Shown here in pieces: positions 1 through 9,391 of a stretch of DNA of 64,000 nucleotides. The DNA lies in contig NZ_ATVH01000011.1 of NCBI RefSeq assembly GCF_000420625.1, positions 248,001-312,000 of the forward strand. Reading direction: 5' to 3'. The notes beneath the pieces are model-generated. The model searched no databases and was not told where the DNA came from. It saw only the letters and a list, made by a program, of their open reading frames with translations. The stretch comes from Fodinicurvata sediminis DSM 21159. Its GTDB lineage: Bacteria; Pseudomonadota; Alphaproteobacteria; Kiloniellales; DSM-21159. Both the position numbers and the translations under genes were made by a program. Each line of letters opens with the position of its first letter. Position 1 is the first letter of the stretch.

Positions 1-137
1 ACCTCTTCTCCCGGATCCGTTGCGGATGGGCTGGTGCTGGGAGCTGTGTCGCTGGTTTCAGAATCCTGCCACGGCAAAGCTTCACAGCCGCCAAGCAGCG
101 CCGCAGCTAGGAGTATCGTGCTTGTTCGCAAAGCCAT
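1..137 (-). CDS. Lipoprotein, N-terminal part (runs off window start)
   Basis: Reading leftward from ATG at 137 gives 45 uninterrupted codons that leave the window still open. The product starts with a short basic n-region (MALRTS), a hydrophobic stretch, and a lipobox ending L15-G16-G17-C18, so it looks like a signal peptidase II substrate anchored in a membrane. After the Cys the chain becomes Ser/Thr/Pro/Asp-rich, typical of a flexible linker behind the lipid anchor. No strong Shine-Dalgarno sequence is visible just upstream. The function cannot be assigned because the mature domain lies outside the window. The lipoprotein signal is seen in the sequence; that the gene is real is inferred from that signal. 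Confidence 0.6.
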   Translation of the reverse strand, partial: MALRTSTILLAAALLGGCEALPWQDSETSDTAPSTSPSATDPGEE

Positions 138-501
138 GATGAAGGTCTGAAAGCCGTCCTGGAGTTGTGTTTCGCTTACAGTTTATCGCAAGTAGGCATT
201 ATTACGAGGTTTTTCCAGAGACCAGGCAATCAGCCTTGAGTTTGTGTCACTGCCCTACCCTCGGGAAAAACATGCCGCAATACATTATACGACTAATGTG
301 CTGTGACATATAGAGGGCATTCAGGGGATGCATTTTGCCACTTGAGGGAAAGGTGAATTGCATCCGGGAATGGACCAAGGTTATTTTCAGGTTACAGGAG
401 TGAAGATATTCTAAGTATCGGTTGATCCACCCTCGACAGAAAGCCGGCTCAGGCAGGCCTCTCTTCATCCCAACAGGATAACGACAACCACAGGAGACAC
501 T
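138..501. promoter_or_regulatory. Divergent intergenic region between lipoprotein gene and transporter
   Basis: This 364-base stretch separates two divergently oriented genes and should hold both promoters. No convincing gene was found. The one structure noticed is an inverted repeat with arms GGATGCA (326-332) and TGCATCC (359-365), about 140 bases before the transporter start; it could form a leader hairpin or be an operator. AT-rich patches near 275-300 could hold -10 elements, but no clear -35/-10 pair stands out. Confidence 0.35.
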
Positions 502-2346
502 ATGACCCTCGAGCAGGGGTTGGTGCTGGGAATACTTGGCTGCGCCATGGTGCTTTTTATCTGGGGCCGCTGGCGCTATGACGTGGTTGCTCTGCTGGCT
601 TTGCTTTCTGCAGTCCTGGCTGGCCTCATTCCTATGGATGAGGCCTTTTCCGGATTCAGCCACCCTGCCGTGATCACGGTTGCCGCAATCCTGATTCTCA
701 GTCGCATGCTTTCGCTTTCAGGTGCAGTGGATATCCTGGCGCGCCACGTCATTCCGTCACGTGGTTCCCCGACCATCATGATTGGTGCCTGCTGCATTCT
801 CGCTGCGATCCTCTCGGCATTCATGAACAATGTAGGAGCATTGGCGCTGCTCATCCCCGTGACACTGCAGGCCGCTGCCAAGAGTGACATCCCACCGAGT
901 CGTTTCCTGATGCCGGTCTCCTTTGCGTCTATATTGGGGGGAATGACAACCCTGATTGGCACGCCTCCGAACATCATCGTCGCCAGCTACCGCGCGCGCG
1001 CGGAAGGTTCTTCCTTCTCGATGTTTGATTTCACGCCTGTCGGCGTCACGCTGATGCTGGCCGGTGTGTGCTTTGTCAGCCTGGTTGGCTGGCGCCTTCT
1101 TCCCAAATCCAGGCAAGGGGCTCACGCCGGCCAGAATCTCTTTGAGAATATTGCATCCTACGTGACGGAAGCGCGCGTGACGGAAGACGCCAAGGCCAAG
1201 GGCAAGCGCCTGATCGAGATTGAACGTGAGCTGGATGAACTGGAAGCGGTCGTGATTGCGGTGGTTCGCAATAACCAGCGTATCCTGGCCCCTCACCGCT
1301 ATCAAAGAATTCAGGAAGGCGATGTACTGATACTGGAAGCGGATCCCGAAGGACTTGCCAAATCAATCCCGACGCTTGGACTGGAACTGGTAGGGGAAAA
1401 ATCCGAAGACGAACCTGACTCAAGTCAGGAAGGAGAAGGTGAAGACCAGGAGGACGGGCAAGGCATCGAAGCTCAGAATCTGCAGTCTGAGGAAGTCAAA
1501 CTTATCGAAGTCGTCATCCTGCCGAACAGCCGTCTGATCGGCAGCACGGCAAAGGGCTTAAGACTGCGCAATCGCTTTGGGATAAATCTCCTTGCCATTT
1601 CGCGGCAAGGCAGCACGAGCGGTGAGCGGCTTCGCTCGACGGTCTTTGCTGCTGGCGATGTACTCTTGCTGCAGGGCGAAGAAGATAGAATTGCCAGCTT
1701 CACCAATTCTTTTGGGTGTGTACCGTTGGGCAAGCGGGAAATCAAGTTGCCCCAATTCAAGGAAGCCATGAAGGCGGGAGTCCTGATGGCGGGCGCTGCT
1801 GCTTTTGCTGCTTCCGGACTGGTTTCTGCAGCGGTGGCTTTTGTGACAGCAGCCGTTTTGGCCGTTATCCTGCGCCTACTCCCGGTCAGGGAGACCTATG
1901 AGGCCCTTGAGGGTTCCGTGATTGTACTTCTGGCCGCGCTCATCCCGGTGGCCAATGCGGTTGGGAGCAGTGGGGCGGCACAGCTCATAGCGGAAACGCT
2001 GGTCAACGACCTGGCCGGCGGCGATCCAGTTCTGACGCTGGGTTTGCTGCTTGTGGTGACCATGCTGTTGACGGATTTCATGAACAATGCCGCGACTGCA
2101 GCAGTCATGAGTCCAATTGCGATTTCACTCGCTTCTCAGCTTTCGGTTAATACCGACACCTTCCTGATGGCCGTCGCCGTTGGAGCGTCCAGTGCATTTC
2201 TGACCCCTATCGGTCACCAGAACAATACATTGATCCTCGGGCCAGGGGGCTATCGGTTCAGCGATTATTGGCGGATGGGCCTTCCACTGGATATTGTGAT
2301 CGTCAGTATTGCCATACCCATGCTGCTGCTTGTCTGGCCGCTATAA
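502..2346 (+). CDS. SLC13/DASS-type anion transporter with two RCK_C domains
   Basis: This 614-residue inner-membrane protein is built as N-terminal transmembrane block, cytoplasmic middle, C-terminal transmembrane block. The two halves carry the paired Asn-Asn motifs of divalent-anion:Na+ symporters (FMNN at about residues 107-110, MNNAAT at about 527-532) and a GTPPN motif near 154-158. Residues about 210-290 and 330-405 look like TrkA-C (RCK_C) domains, separated by a very acidic linker (about 295-325, rich in Glu, Asp, Ser, Gln). Relatives move sulfate, C4-dicarboxylates or other anions; the substrate cannot be told here. The start ATG has a good ribosome site (AGGAG, 9 bases upstream). 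It lies 24 bases before the next gene, so they may be cotranscribed. Confidence 0.85.
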   Translation: MTLEQGLVLGILGCAMVLFIWGRWRYDVVALLALLSAVLAGLIPMDEAFSGFSHPAVITVAAILILSRMLSLSGAVDILARHVIPSRGSPTIMIGACCILAAILSAFMNNVGALALLIPVTLQAAAKSDIPPSRFLMPVSFASILGGMTTLIGTPPNIIVASYRARAEGSSFSMFDFTPVGVTLMLAGVCFVSLVGWRLLPKSRQGAHAGQNLFENIASYVTEARVTEDAKAKGKRLIEIERELDELEAVVIAVVRNNQRILAPHRYQRIQEGDVLILEADPEGLAKSIPTLGLELVGEKSEDEPDSSQEGEGEDQEDGQGIEAQNLQSEEVKLIEVVILPNSRLIGSTAKGLRLRNRFGINLLAISRQGSTSGERLRSTVFAAGDVLLLQGEEDRIASFTNSFGCVPLGKREIKLPQFKEAMKAGVLMAGAAAFAASGLVSAAVAFVTAAVLAVILRLLPVRETYEALEGSVIVLLAALIPVANAVGSSGAAQLIAETLVNDLAGGDPVLTLGLLLVVTMLLTDFMNNAATAAVMSPIAISLASQLSVNTDTFLMAVAVGASSAFLTPIGHQNNTLILGPGGYRFSDYWRMGLPLDIVIVSIAIPMLLLVWPL

Positions 2347-2370
2347 GGCGGCCGTGAAGAGTTGAACCAG

Positions 2371-3789
2371 ATGAACAAGCACAAGACTAAGTTCCTGCTC
2401 CGCCTCGAGGAAATGATCGGAAAAGGCAGCCTTTTCACTGCAGAGCAGGATATGGCACCCCATCTCCAGGATCAGCGCGGCAGATACAAAGGCAATGCCT
2501 GCGCTGTCGTGTTTCCCAGCTCAACCGAGCAGGTGGCTGAAATCGTACGCCTGTGCCAACAGGAAAAGGTCAGTATCGTACCGCAGGGCGGGAATACCAG
2601 TCTTGTCGGTGGTTCCGTGCCAGACGAGTCAGGAAACAGCCTTATCCTGTCCCTCAAGCGCATGAATCATATTCGCAGCATTGACGCTGACAACTTCACC
2701 CTGACTGCCGAAGCAGGCTGCATTCTGCAGGACATTCAGCAGACTGCGGCTGATTGCGACCGGCTTTTCCCGCTATCTTTGGGCGCGGAAGGCAGTTGCC
2801 AGATTGGCGGCAATCTCTCCAGCAACGCAGGCGGTGTACAGGTCCTGCGTTATGGCAATGCGCGTGAATTGGTGCTTGGGCTGGAAGTCGTGCTTGCCGA
2901 TGGACGCGTCTGGAATGGCTTGCGCAGACTGCGCAAGGACAACACCGGTTATGACCTGAAGCAATTGTTTCTGGGTTCGGAAGGCACGCTAGGTATTATC
3001 ACGGCAGCTGTATTGAAGCTCTATGCGCGTCCAAGAGAAATCGTGACGGCCCTGGTTGCTGTACCCAGTCCAACAGCTGCAGTCAGGCTCCTTGCGCGCC
3101 TTCGCGCGGCTTCGGGCGAAAGCGTGACCTCCTTTGAACTGATTTGCCAGCGCGGGCTTGAATTCGCTGAACGCCATCTTGAAGGATGCCAACTTCCATT
3201 GGATGCCCCCTCCCCCTGGTACGTCCTTGTTGAGTTGTTCGGCGGGCGCGCGGATCGCAGCCTTCATGAAACTCTTGAGGAGTCCTTTGGTGAATGTCTC
3301 GAAGAAGGCTTGCTTAGCGACGCCGTCATCGCTGGCAGTGAAACGCAACGGAATAAGCTATGGCGATTGCGGGAAGGAATCGTGGAAGCACAAAAATTCG
3401 AAGGCGCCTCGATCAAGCACGATGTCTCTGTCCCCGTTTCTGAAGTTCCGGCATTTATCGAGCAGGGAGCAGAAGCCGTAATGGCAATGATAGAAGGCGC
3501 GCGCCCCGTACCGTTCGGCCACGTGGGTGATGGCAACATCCACTTCAATATCACGCAGCCCGCAGGCATGGATTCAGCCGCTTTCCTGGCCCGTTGGGAA
3601 GAGGTGAATGCAGGCATTCATGACCTTGTCGTCAGCATGGGCGGCTCGATCTCAGCAGAACATGGGATCGGCCAGTTGAAGCGCACTGAAAACATGCGCT
3701 TCAAGTCCGAGGTTGAAATCGACCTGATGCGCAAAATGAAAAGCGCCTTGGATCCGACCAATTTGCTGAATCCCGGAAAAGTTATTTGA
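2371..3789 (+). CDS. FAD-linked D-2-hydroxyacid dehydrogenase (D2HGDH/GlcD family)
   Basis: The product has the FAD_binding_4 (PCMH) plus FAD-oxidase C-terminal layout. An N-terminal FAD-binding region includes PQGGNTSLVGGSVP and GAEGSCQIGGNLSSNAGG, and the C-terminal half carries the family signatures FGHVGDGNIHFNI and SAEHGIGQLK. Homologues oxidise D-2-hydroxyglutarate or D-lactate and pass electrons to ETF or the quinone pool; 2-hydroxyglutarate is the likeliest substrate but is inferred only from family. A TTG nine bases upstream is in frame, but GAAGAG sits nine bases before the ATG at 2371, so that ATG (472 residues) is preferred. Closely follows the SLC13 transporter, which may import a related acid. 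Confidence 0.85.
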   Translation: MNKHKTKFLLRLEEMIGKGSLFTAEQDMAPHLQDQRGRYKGNACAVVFPSSTEQVAEIVRLCQQEKVSIVPQGGNTSLVGGSVPDESGNSLILSLKRMNHIRSIDADNFTLTAEAGCILQDIQQTAADCDRLFPLSLGAEGSCQIGGNLSSNAGGVQVLRYGNARELVLGLEVVLADGRVWNGLRRLRKDNTGYDLKQLFLGSEGTLGIITAAVLKLYARPREIVTALVAVPSPTAAVRLLARLRAASGESVTSFELICQRGLEFAERHLEGCQLPLDAPSPWYVLVELFGGRADRSLHETLEESFGECLEEGLLSDAVIAGSETQRNKLWRLREGIVEAQKFEGASIKHDVSVPVSEVPAFIEQGAEAVMAMIEGARPVPFGHVGDGNIHFNITQPAGMDSAAFLARWEEVNAGIHDLVVSMGGSISAEHGIGQLKRTENMRFKSEVEIDLMRKMKSALDPTNLLNPGKVI

Positions 3790-3790
3790 A

Positions 3791-3823
3791 GGAGTCCTGG
3801 AAAGGCTCCGTTAACCATTTTTT
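3791..3823 (+). terminator. Possible terminator after the FAD dehydrogenase
   Basis: A short imperfect hairpin (GGAG at 3791 pairing with CTCC at 3806-3809, helped by a G-U pair) is followed nine bases later by six T residues. The gap between stem and T-run is longer than usual, so the call is weak. Confidence 0.3.
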
Positions 3824-3864
3824 CCTAAGCTTGTGATAGTGGGAAGAGTTTAACGGAGCCGATA

Positions 3865-5862
3865 ATGCTGGCTTCCCAGTCAGATGCCACGCTCAAGGAA
3901 CTGATCGAGGGAATGGGGGTACCTGTCTTCGTCGTTGACGTCGAGGAGGGACCTGCCTTTCGGTATCTTGCGTCGAACAGCTGTCATGAAGAAATGACGG
4001 GATTGAAGAACGAGGTCCTGGCGGGGCGCAGACCACATGAAGCTGTGTCGCTGGAAACGGCCAATGCTGTCCAAGAGCGCTATGCGGAATGCGTCTCCAA
4101 AGGAGTGAGAATCCAATATGTTCAGCACTACCAGCTGCCCAGTGGCTGGCGTTGGTGGCGAACAAGCCTGACTCCTGTAACCGATGATTCGGGACGTGTG
4201 ATAAGGATCATCGGAACATCCAGCGACATTACCGGGCAAAAGCAGGTTGAGCAGGATCTGGGCAAGGACCAGGAACGCTTTCACCTTGCACTCAATAGTG
4301 CAAATGACGGGCTATGGGACTGGGACGTCAAATCGGGACAGGTTTATTATTCCCCTGTCTGGTGCCGGCTCCTGGGCTATGATTGCGAAAAGCTTCCAGC
4401 TCGTATCGAAACTTGGCTCGATCGCATTCACGAAGAAGACAAGTCCAACGCCCTGAACCTGATGTCGGCTCATCTGAATGGTGAAAGAGACAGCTTCGAG
4501 CATGATCATCGACTTCGGACCCGTAACGGTGATTATATCTGGATCGCAGCCAAAGGGCGGGCCTATCATGACCAGGATGGTGAAGCCGTTCGAGTTGTCG
4601 GGACGATCAGTGACATCTCCAAGCGCAAGGCTGCCGAATCAGCACTGGAGGCCAGTGAGAGGCGGTTCAGGGATCTGATCGAAGGGTCGCTTCAGGGAAT
4701 CTGCATCCACCGCGGCTACAAGCCCCTGTTTGTGAATGATGCTTTTGCGCGAATCTACGGCTTCAACTCAACCGAAGAAGTCCTTGAAATGTCGGATATT
4801 CTCTGTCTGATGCCAGAAAAGGACAGAGAGATTGCCTGGCAGAGATGGCTATACAGCCTGGAAAACAGAAGTCATGAGTTCACGACGCAAACACGCAACC
4901 TCACGGCTCAGGGGTCAAACATCTGGGTTGAAGTCATGGGGCGTGCCGTCGAATGGATGGGTGAGCCGGCTCAACAGCTGACTGTTCTCGATATCACGGA
5001 CCACAAGCATTTCGAGCAGGAACTTTTATACAGTCGAGACACCCTGGAGTCGCAGACAGAGGAACTGAGACGACTTGCCGAGGACCTGGAAGTGGCGCGG
5101 CAAGATGCGGAACGCCAGAGTCAGGCTGCCGAAGAAGCAAACAGGGCAAAATCCCACTTCCTGGCGGCCATGAGCCATGAACTGCGCACGCCACTGAATG
5201 CCATTCTCGGCTTTTCCGAGATTCTCGCGAACGAATCCTTTGGCAAGAACAGCATCCCTGAATACACGGAATACGCCCGCGATATCCAGGAAAGTGGCCG
5301 CCATCTTCTGGAACTGATCAACGACATCCTGGATCTGGCCAAGATTGAAGCTGGCCGACTGGAAATCAGTCCTGTGTTCCTGCATGTAGACGAGGTTCTG
5401 GAATCCTGCTTGCGCCTCAATCGCGTCCGTGCGGATGAAAAGAACCTCTCCATGAGCATGAAAATTGTCCCTGGTGGCGAGCAGATATACGCCGACGAGC
5501 GAGCTATAAAACAGATAGTTTTCAATCTTCTATCGAACGCGATAAAATTTACTCCTGAAAATGGGGATATCGCTGTACGCGTCAGCAGCACAGCCGATGA
5601 CGAAATCGTCATTGCCATCCGCGATACAGGCATCGGAATTGCGGAAGAAGACATGGATCGGGTTTTTCGCCCATTCGAGCAAGCCGACAACACCTATAGA
5701 AGAGGAACAGGCGGAACAGGACTTGGACTTTCACTCGTGCGCTCCCTGACAGAGCTGCATGGAGGGCGCCTCGAAATCGAAAGCGCTGTTGGCCAAGGCA
5801 CCACAATGCGCGTCTATTTTCCTCTCGACACCGAAGATCAAAAGCTGATGGCGGCTTCCTGA
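3865..5862 (+). CDS. PAS-domain sensor histidine kinase
   Basis: The 665-residue protein has three PAS/PAC modules (about 10-125, 135-260, 265-385), each closing with a PAC-like GTSSDIT, GTISDIS or TVLDITD segment. A coiled coil follows (about 395-430), then a HisKA domain with the phospho-accepting His438 in MSHELRTPLN, and an HATPase_c domain with N-box (N554, N558), DTGIGI and GTGGTGLGL boxes. No transmembrane segment or receiver domain is visible, so it is a soluble kinase that would sense a cytoplasmic cue (redox, ligand or light) and phosphorylate a regulator encoded elsewhere. No response regulator is adjacent. A GGAG ribosome site precedes the ATG. Confidence 0.9.
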   Translation: MLASQSDATLKELIEGMGVPVFVVDVEEGPAFRYLASNSCHEEMTGLKNEVLAGRRPHEAVSLETANAVQERYAECVSKGVRIQYVQHYQLPSGWRWWRTSLTPVTDDSGRVIRIIGTSSDITGQKQVEQDLGKDQERFHLALNSANDGLWDWDVKSGQVYYSPVWCRLLGYDCEKLPARIETWLDRIHEEDKSNALNLMSAHLNGERDSFEHDHRLRTRNGDYIWIAAKGRAYHDQDGEAVRVVGTISDISKRKAAESALEASERRFRDLIEGSLQGICIHRGYKPLFVNDAFARIYGFNSTEEVLEMSDILCLMPEKDREIAWQRWLYSLENRSHEFTTQTRNLTAQGSNIWVEVMGRAVEWMGEPAQQLTVLDITDHKHFEQELLYSRDTLESQTEELRRLAEDLEVARQDAERQSQAAEEANRAKSHFLAAMSHELRTPLNAILGFSEILANESFGKNSIPEYTEYARDIQESGRHLLELINDILDLAKIEAGRLEISPVFLHVDEVLESCLRLNRVRADEKNLSMSMKIVPGGEQIYADERAIKQIVFNLLSNAIKFTPENGDIAVRVSSTADDEIVIAIRDTGIGIAEEDMDRVFRPFEQADNTYRRGTGGTGLGLSLVRSLTELHGGRLEIESAVGQGTTMRVYFPLDTEDQKLMAAS

Positions 5863-5873
5863 TCAGCTTTTGA
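5838..5873 (+). terminator. Hairpin spanning the kinase stop codon
   Basis: Arms TCAAAAGCTGAT (5838-5849) and ATCAGCTTTTGA (5862-5873) are perfectly complementary over 12 bases with a 12-base loop that contains most of the stop codon. The 3' arm includes four T residues. It is a terminator-like structure, unusual in that its 5' arm is coding sequence. Confidence 0.55.
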
Positions 5874-5959
5874 CCGCTAGGTCATCGATTGCGTGATTCG
5901 ACAGATTCAGGCAGGCAATCTACCCTCTTCCGCTTGGTGCGGGAAACTAGGGATGGCCC

Positions 5960-7768
5960 ATGACTGAATTCGACCCTCCACTGCAAGACATGCGTTTCAC
6001 ACTGGATGCCATCGCCGGCGTGGATCGCCTGCTCGACCTGCCAGTATTCAGGGATGTCTCACAGGATCTCATCGCTAGCATACTGGATGAGGCTGGCCGG
6101 CTCGCGCGCGATGTCATGGCCCCGGTGAACCAATCCGGAGATATTCAGGGCACCAGCCTACACAATGGCCAGGTTTCCACCCCTGAGGGCTATTGTGCGG
6201 CTTACCGGCGTTACGTCGAAGGTAACTGGAACAGCCTGCCTTTTGACCCGAAGCATGGAGGACAAGGTTTACCCTGGCTCCTGGCGATCGCCATCCAGGA
6301 ACTATTCAGTTCGGCGAACATGAGCCTTGGGCTCTGCCCGCTTCTGACCCAGAGCGCGATCGAATTGATTCAATCGCATGGTTCGGATGACCAGAAACGT
6401 GTTTTTCTGCCGCCGCTGATTTCGGGAGACTGGACTGCTGCCATGACCATAACGGAACCGCAAGCCGGTTCCGACGTGGGCGCCATCAGAACACGTGCTG
6501 TACGTGACGAGCATGGCTATCGTCTTTTTGGACAAAAGATTTTCGTAACTTATGGCGACCACGACCTGTCAGAGAACATTCTGCATATGGTACTGGCCCG
6601 TACCGATGAGGCACCGGCTGGCAGCAAGGGTCTCAGCCTGTTCATCGTTCCAAAGTGGCTTCCTCGTGAGGATGGAACTCCTGGGGAGAGAAACGATGTG
6701 CAGTGTACTGCACTCGAGCACAAGCTGGGCATCCACGGATCACCCACCTGCGCCATGACCTATGGAGATCGGGAGGGGGCGATCGCCCATCTTGTCGGGG
6801 AAGAAAACCGTGGCATGGAATACATGTTCACGATGATGAACACCGCCCGCCTGGGCATTGGCGCACAGGGCGTTGGCATTGCCGAACGTGCCTATCAACA
6901 GGCACGCCGATTCGCCTTCGAACGAATCCAAGGCAGGCGCACAGACCAGAGTGCGGGCTCACCGGTTGCCATCATCCATCATCCGGATGTGCGCCGCATG
7001 CTGATGACCATGAAGGCAACCACCGAGGCAGCGCGCGCCCTTGTCTATTACACGGCTACGGCCATTGATCTTTCACGAAATCTGCCGGACCGGGCGGCAC
7101 GCGACGAGAGCCGCATTAATACCCTGGAGCTGCTGACGCCTGTTGCCAAAGCCTGGGCCAGTGATGCGGGTTGCCATGTGGCATCGCTTGGAATTCAGGT
7201 ACACGGTGGAATGGGATACGTCGAAGAAACAGGGGCTGCACAGCACTTCAGGGACGCTCGGATCGCTCCAATCTACGAGGGAACGAACGGAATCCAGGCC
7301 CATGACCTGATCAAGCGCAAGATCATGCATCACAAGGGCCAACCAGCCTGGGCATTTCTGCAGAAAGTCAGGGCAACGACAAAGATCATGGAACGCGAGC
7401 GCGGCGAAGATCTCAATGTCATCCGGCGAAGCTTGGAAGAAGCCTGCGAAGCCTTTGAACAGGCTACGGAATGGCTCATAGAGACTTGGGATGAGCGCCC
7501 GCTTGAAGCGTCAGCCGGCGCAACACCTTACCTGAACCTTCTCGGTACGCTCGCAGGAGGGTGGTTGCTGGCGGAAGGAGCACGCAAGTCTGCCGCCATT
7601 TGTGCAGGCAACGATGCTGAGGACAGTGAAAACAGCTATTACTTCAGCAAGCTCCGCACCGCCCGTTTCTTCGCAGACAACATACTGCCTGCAAGTGAGG
7701 CCTACGCTGCAGCGGCCATACGCGGCTCAGCCGCCATAACGGATATACCCGAAGACTATTTCTGTTGA
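5960..7768 (+). CDS. Acyl-CoA dehydrogenase, long (DmdC/AidB-like) type
   Basis: At 602 residues this is about 200 longer than ordinary acyl-CoA dehydrogenases. The extra length is an N-terminal extension plus a C-terminal domain (after about residue 465) of the type found in DmdC-like enzymes. The core has the FAD/substrate signature TITEPQAGSDVG, the GMGYVEETGAAQ region, and the catalytic base E440 in IYEGTNGIQ. It would introduce the alpha-beta double bond in an acyl-CoA, reducing FAD and then ETF. Family members act on fatty acyl-CoAs or on 3-methylmercaptopropionyl-CoA from DMSP; the substrate cannot be decided here. AGGGA lies 8 bases before the start. It is monocistronic and converges on the agmatine deiminase gene. 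Confidence 0.88.
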   Translation: MTEFDPPLQDMRFTLDAIAGVDRLLDLPVFRDVSQDLIASILDEAGRLARDVMAPVNQSGDIQGTSLHNGQVSTPEGYCAAYRRYVEGNWNSLPFDPKHGGQGLPWLLAIAIQELFSSANMSLGLCPLLTQSAIELIQSHGSDDQKRVFLPPLISGDWTAAMTITEPQAGSDVGAIRTRAVRDEHGYRLFGQKIFVTYGDHDLSENILHMVLARTDEAPAGSKGLSLFIVPKWLPREDGTPGERNDVQCTALEHKLGIHGSPTCAMTYGDREGAIAHLVGEENRGMEYMFTMMNTARLGIGAQGVGIAERAYQQARRFAFERIQGRRTDQSAGSPVAIIHHPDVRRMLMTMKATTEAARALVYYTATAIDLSRNLPDRAARDESRINTLELLTPVAKAWASDAGCHVASLGIQVHGGMGYVEETGAAQHFRDARIAPIYEGTNGIQAHDLIKRKIMHHKGQPAWAFLQKVRATTKIMERERGEDLNVIRRSLEEACEAFEQATEWLIETWDERPLEASAGATPYLNLLGTLAGGWLLAEGARKSAAICAGNDAEDSENSYYFSKLRTARFFADNILPASEAYAAAAIRGSAAITDIPEDYFC

Positions 7769-7794
7769 AACGCATATGCCTGAATTCATGAGTT

Positions 7795-8907
7795 TTACGA
7801 GTTCTTTTTTTCCTGAAAGCTCATGAACTTGGGCTGTTGCAATGTGATGCAATGAATGCCGCCTCCTCCTTGGAGTATATCCAGAACAGGAAGCTGTATG
7901 ACGTCGCGTCCCTTGAAAAGGCCAGAAAGGACCTTGTGCGCGCGGTCGTCCGCTGAATCCTCGAAAGCCGGTAGAATCAGACCCCCGTTCGGAGCGTAGA
8001 AATTGATATAACTTAGCGGCAAGCGCTCGCCTTTTGCATTGTAACGGGCCCGCGGCTGCGGAACCTCAGTGATCTCCAACTCACGCCCCTTGGCATCGAC
8101 CGCCTCCTCCAGAACCTGTCGATTTGCTTCCAGGCGCTGATGATTTTCATCTTCTTCATCGTCACAGGTCAGGACGACAACCTTGCCAGGTGCCGTGAAG
8201 CAGCAGACGTTGTCCACATGGCCGTCCGTATGATCGCCAACCAGTCCATGGGGCAACCAAATCATCTTTTCAGTACCGGTATAACGCAGCAGCAGATCTT
8301 CTATATCAGCTCGGCTGAGCCCTGGATTTCGATTGCTGTTGACGATACTAGTCTCCACAGCGATCAACGTGCCGTCTCCATCCGTATGGAAAGCACCGCC
8401 CTCGGTTATCAACTCCGCGGCATATCGGTTAATACGCAAATGATCGAGGATCGCATCCGGGACCTGTGCATCCAGGTCATAGGGTACGAATCGCTCTCCC
8501 CAACCATTGAAACCCCATTTGACGCCTGTGATGTGTCCTTCGGAATCCATCAGGAAACTGGGACCATTGTCGCGTATCCAGGAGTCATCGTGTTCGACGG
8601 GCAGGCAGGCAACACCTGTCCCGCACTTGAGCGAAATATCGGCCATGTGATCCGGGTTTGCGATCATCGTCACAGGTTCGAAACGCGCGATGGCCTTGGC
8701 AATGTCCGCATAGGAATCCCGCACCTCTTCGATACGATCCCCCCATAAATCATCTCGGGATGGCCAGGCCATCCAACACCTGGCATGTGTTTCCCATTCC
8801 GCTGGAAATCGAAAACCGTCAGCACGCGGGTCCCTGATCACGTAACACCTGTCAGCTGTTTCAGTACTGTCTTCAAAGTCTAGGCGGAGACTCCAGGACT
8901 TGTCCAT
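7795..8907 (-). CDS. aguA: Agmatine deiminase
   Basis: This protein belongs to the guanidino-group modifying (peptidyl-arginine deiminase-like) family and would hydrolyse agmatine to N-carbamoylputrescine and ammonia in putrescine synthesis. Visible signatures are AWPSRDDLWG, WIRDNGPSF, the region around LPHGLVGDHTDGHVDN, and the C-terminal GGGIHCIT with catalytic C353 of 370. The first 22 residues are unlike the family, which usually begins near RADGFRFPAEWE. A GTG at 8841 has AGGTGT six bases upstream and may be the true start (348 residues). No partner aguB is adjacent, so the carbamoylputrescine step must be encoded elsewhere. Confidence 0.9.
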   Translation of the reverse strand: MDKSWSLRLDFEDSTETADRCYVIRDPRADGFRFPAEWETHARCWMAWPSRDDLWGDRIEEVRDSYADIAKAIARFEPVTMIANPDHMADISLKCGTGVACLPVEHDDSWIRDNGPSFLMDSEGHITGVKWGFNGWGERFVPYDLDAQVPDAILDHLRINRYAAELITEGGAFHTDGDGTLIAVETSIVNSNRNPGLSRADIEDLLLRYTGTEKMIWLPHGLVGDHTDGHVDNVCCFTAPGKVVVLTCDDEEDENHQRLEANRQVLEEAVDAKGRELEITEVPQPRARYNAKGERLPLSYINFYAPNGGLILPAFEDSADDRAHKVLSGLFKGRDVIQLPVLDILQGGGGIHCITLQQPKFMSFQEKKNS

Positions 8908-8929
8908 CTATGCAATTGTCACGTCAAAT

Positions 8930-9241
8930 TCAGCGACGATTCCTTGCCTGACCGATGACCCAAGACAGAAAAAGACAGGCCACTCCAAGCAAGGTGAGAA
9001 ATGGCAGGGCTGGGAGTTTCAATAGAGTCAGGATCGCTGGATCCCACAGGGCGGACCATAGATAACGTTCCGTTACAGCCTGCAGCAAATTGAGGCTGCC
9101 CGGATCCAGGCTGTACCAGATGGCACCTCCCTCACGGAAGCTCACGGTTCCTGCTGCCCTCCAGGCAATCATTTCCAGCCAGAGGCAACCAGCCGCAATG
9201 ATCAGGAAAAACCATCCCAGGATCATGAACAATGTTCTCAT
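8930..9241 (-). CDS. Small membrane protein, unknown function
   Basis: The 103-residue product has two strongly hydrophobic segments (about 4-26 and 73-97) with a polar middle of about 45 residues and a basic C-terminus (ARNRR). The start ATG is preceded by AAAGGATGAAGG, a good ribosome site. It lies 22 bases upstream of agmatine deiminase in the same direction, so the two may be cotranscribed. I do not recognise a family. Topology with both ends in the cytoplasm is inferred from the charge distribution only. Confidence 0.65.
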   Translation of the reverse strand: MRTLFMILGWFFLIIAAGCLWLEMIAWRAAGTVSFREGGAIWYSLDPGSLNLLQAVTERYLWSALWDPAILTLLKLPALPFLTLLGVACLFLSWVIGQARNRR

Positions 9242-9391
9242 CCTTCATCCTTTCCAGGGTGTCCAGGCAGCTACACCCTTGCCTTATTTATACTGCCAAT
9301 TCTTCGATCCGCGGCATTGCATAGACCGAGGGGCTCGGCTATGTTCCCGCTCCATCGTCGGCGGTCACGATAACAGGATCGCGCAATAATG

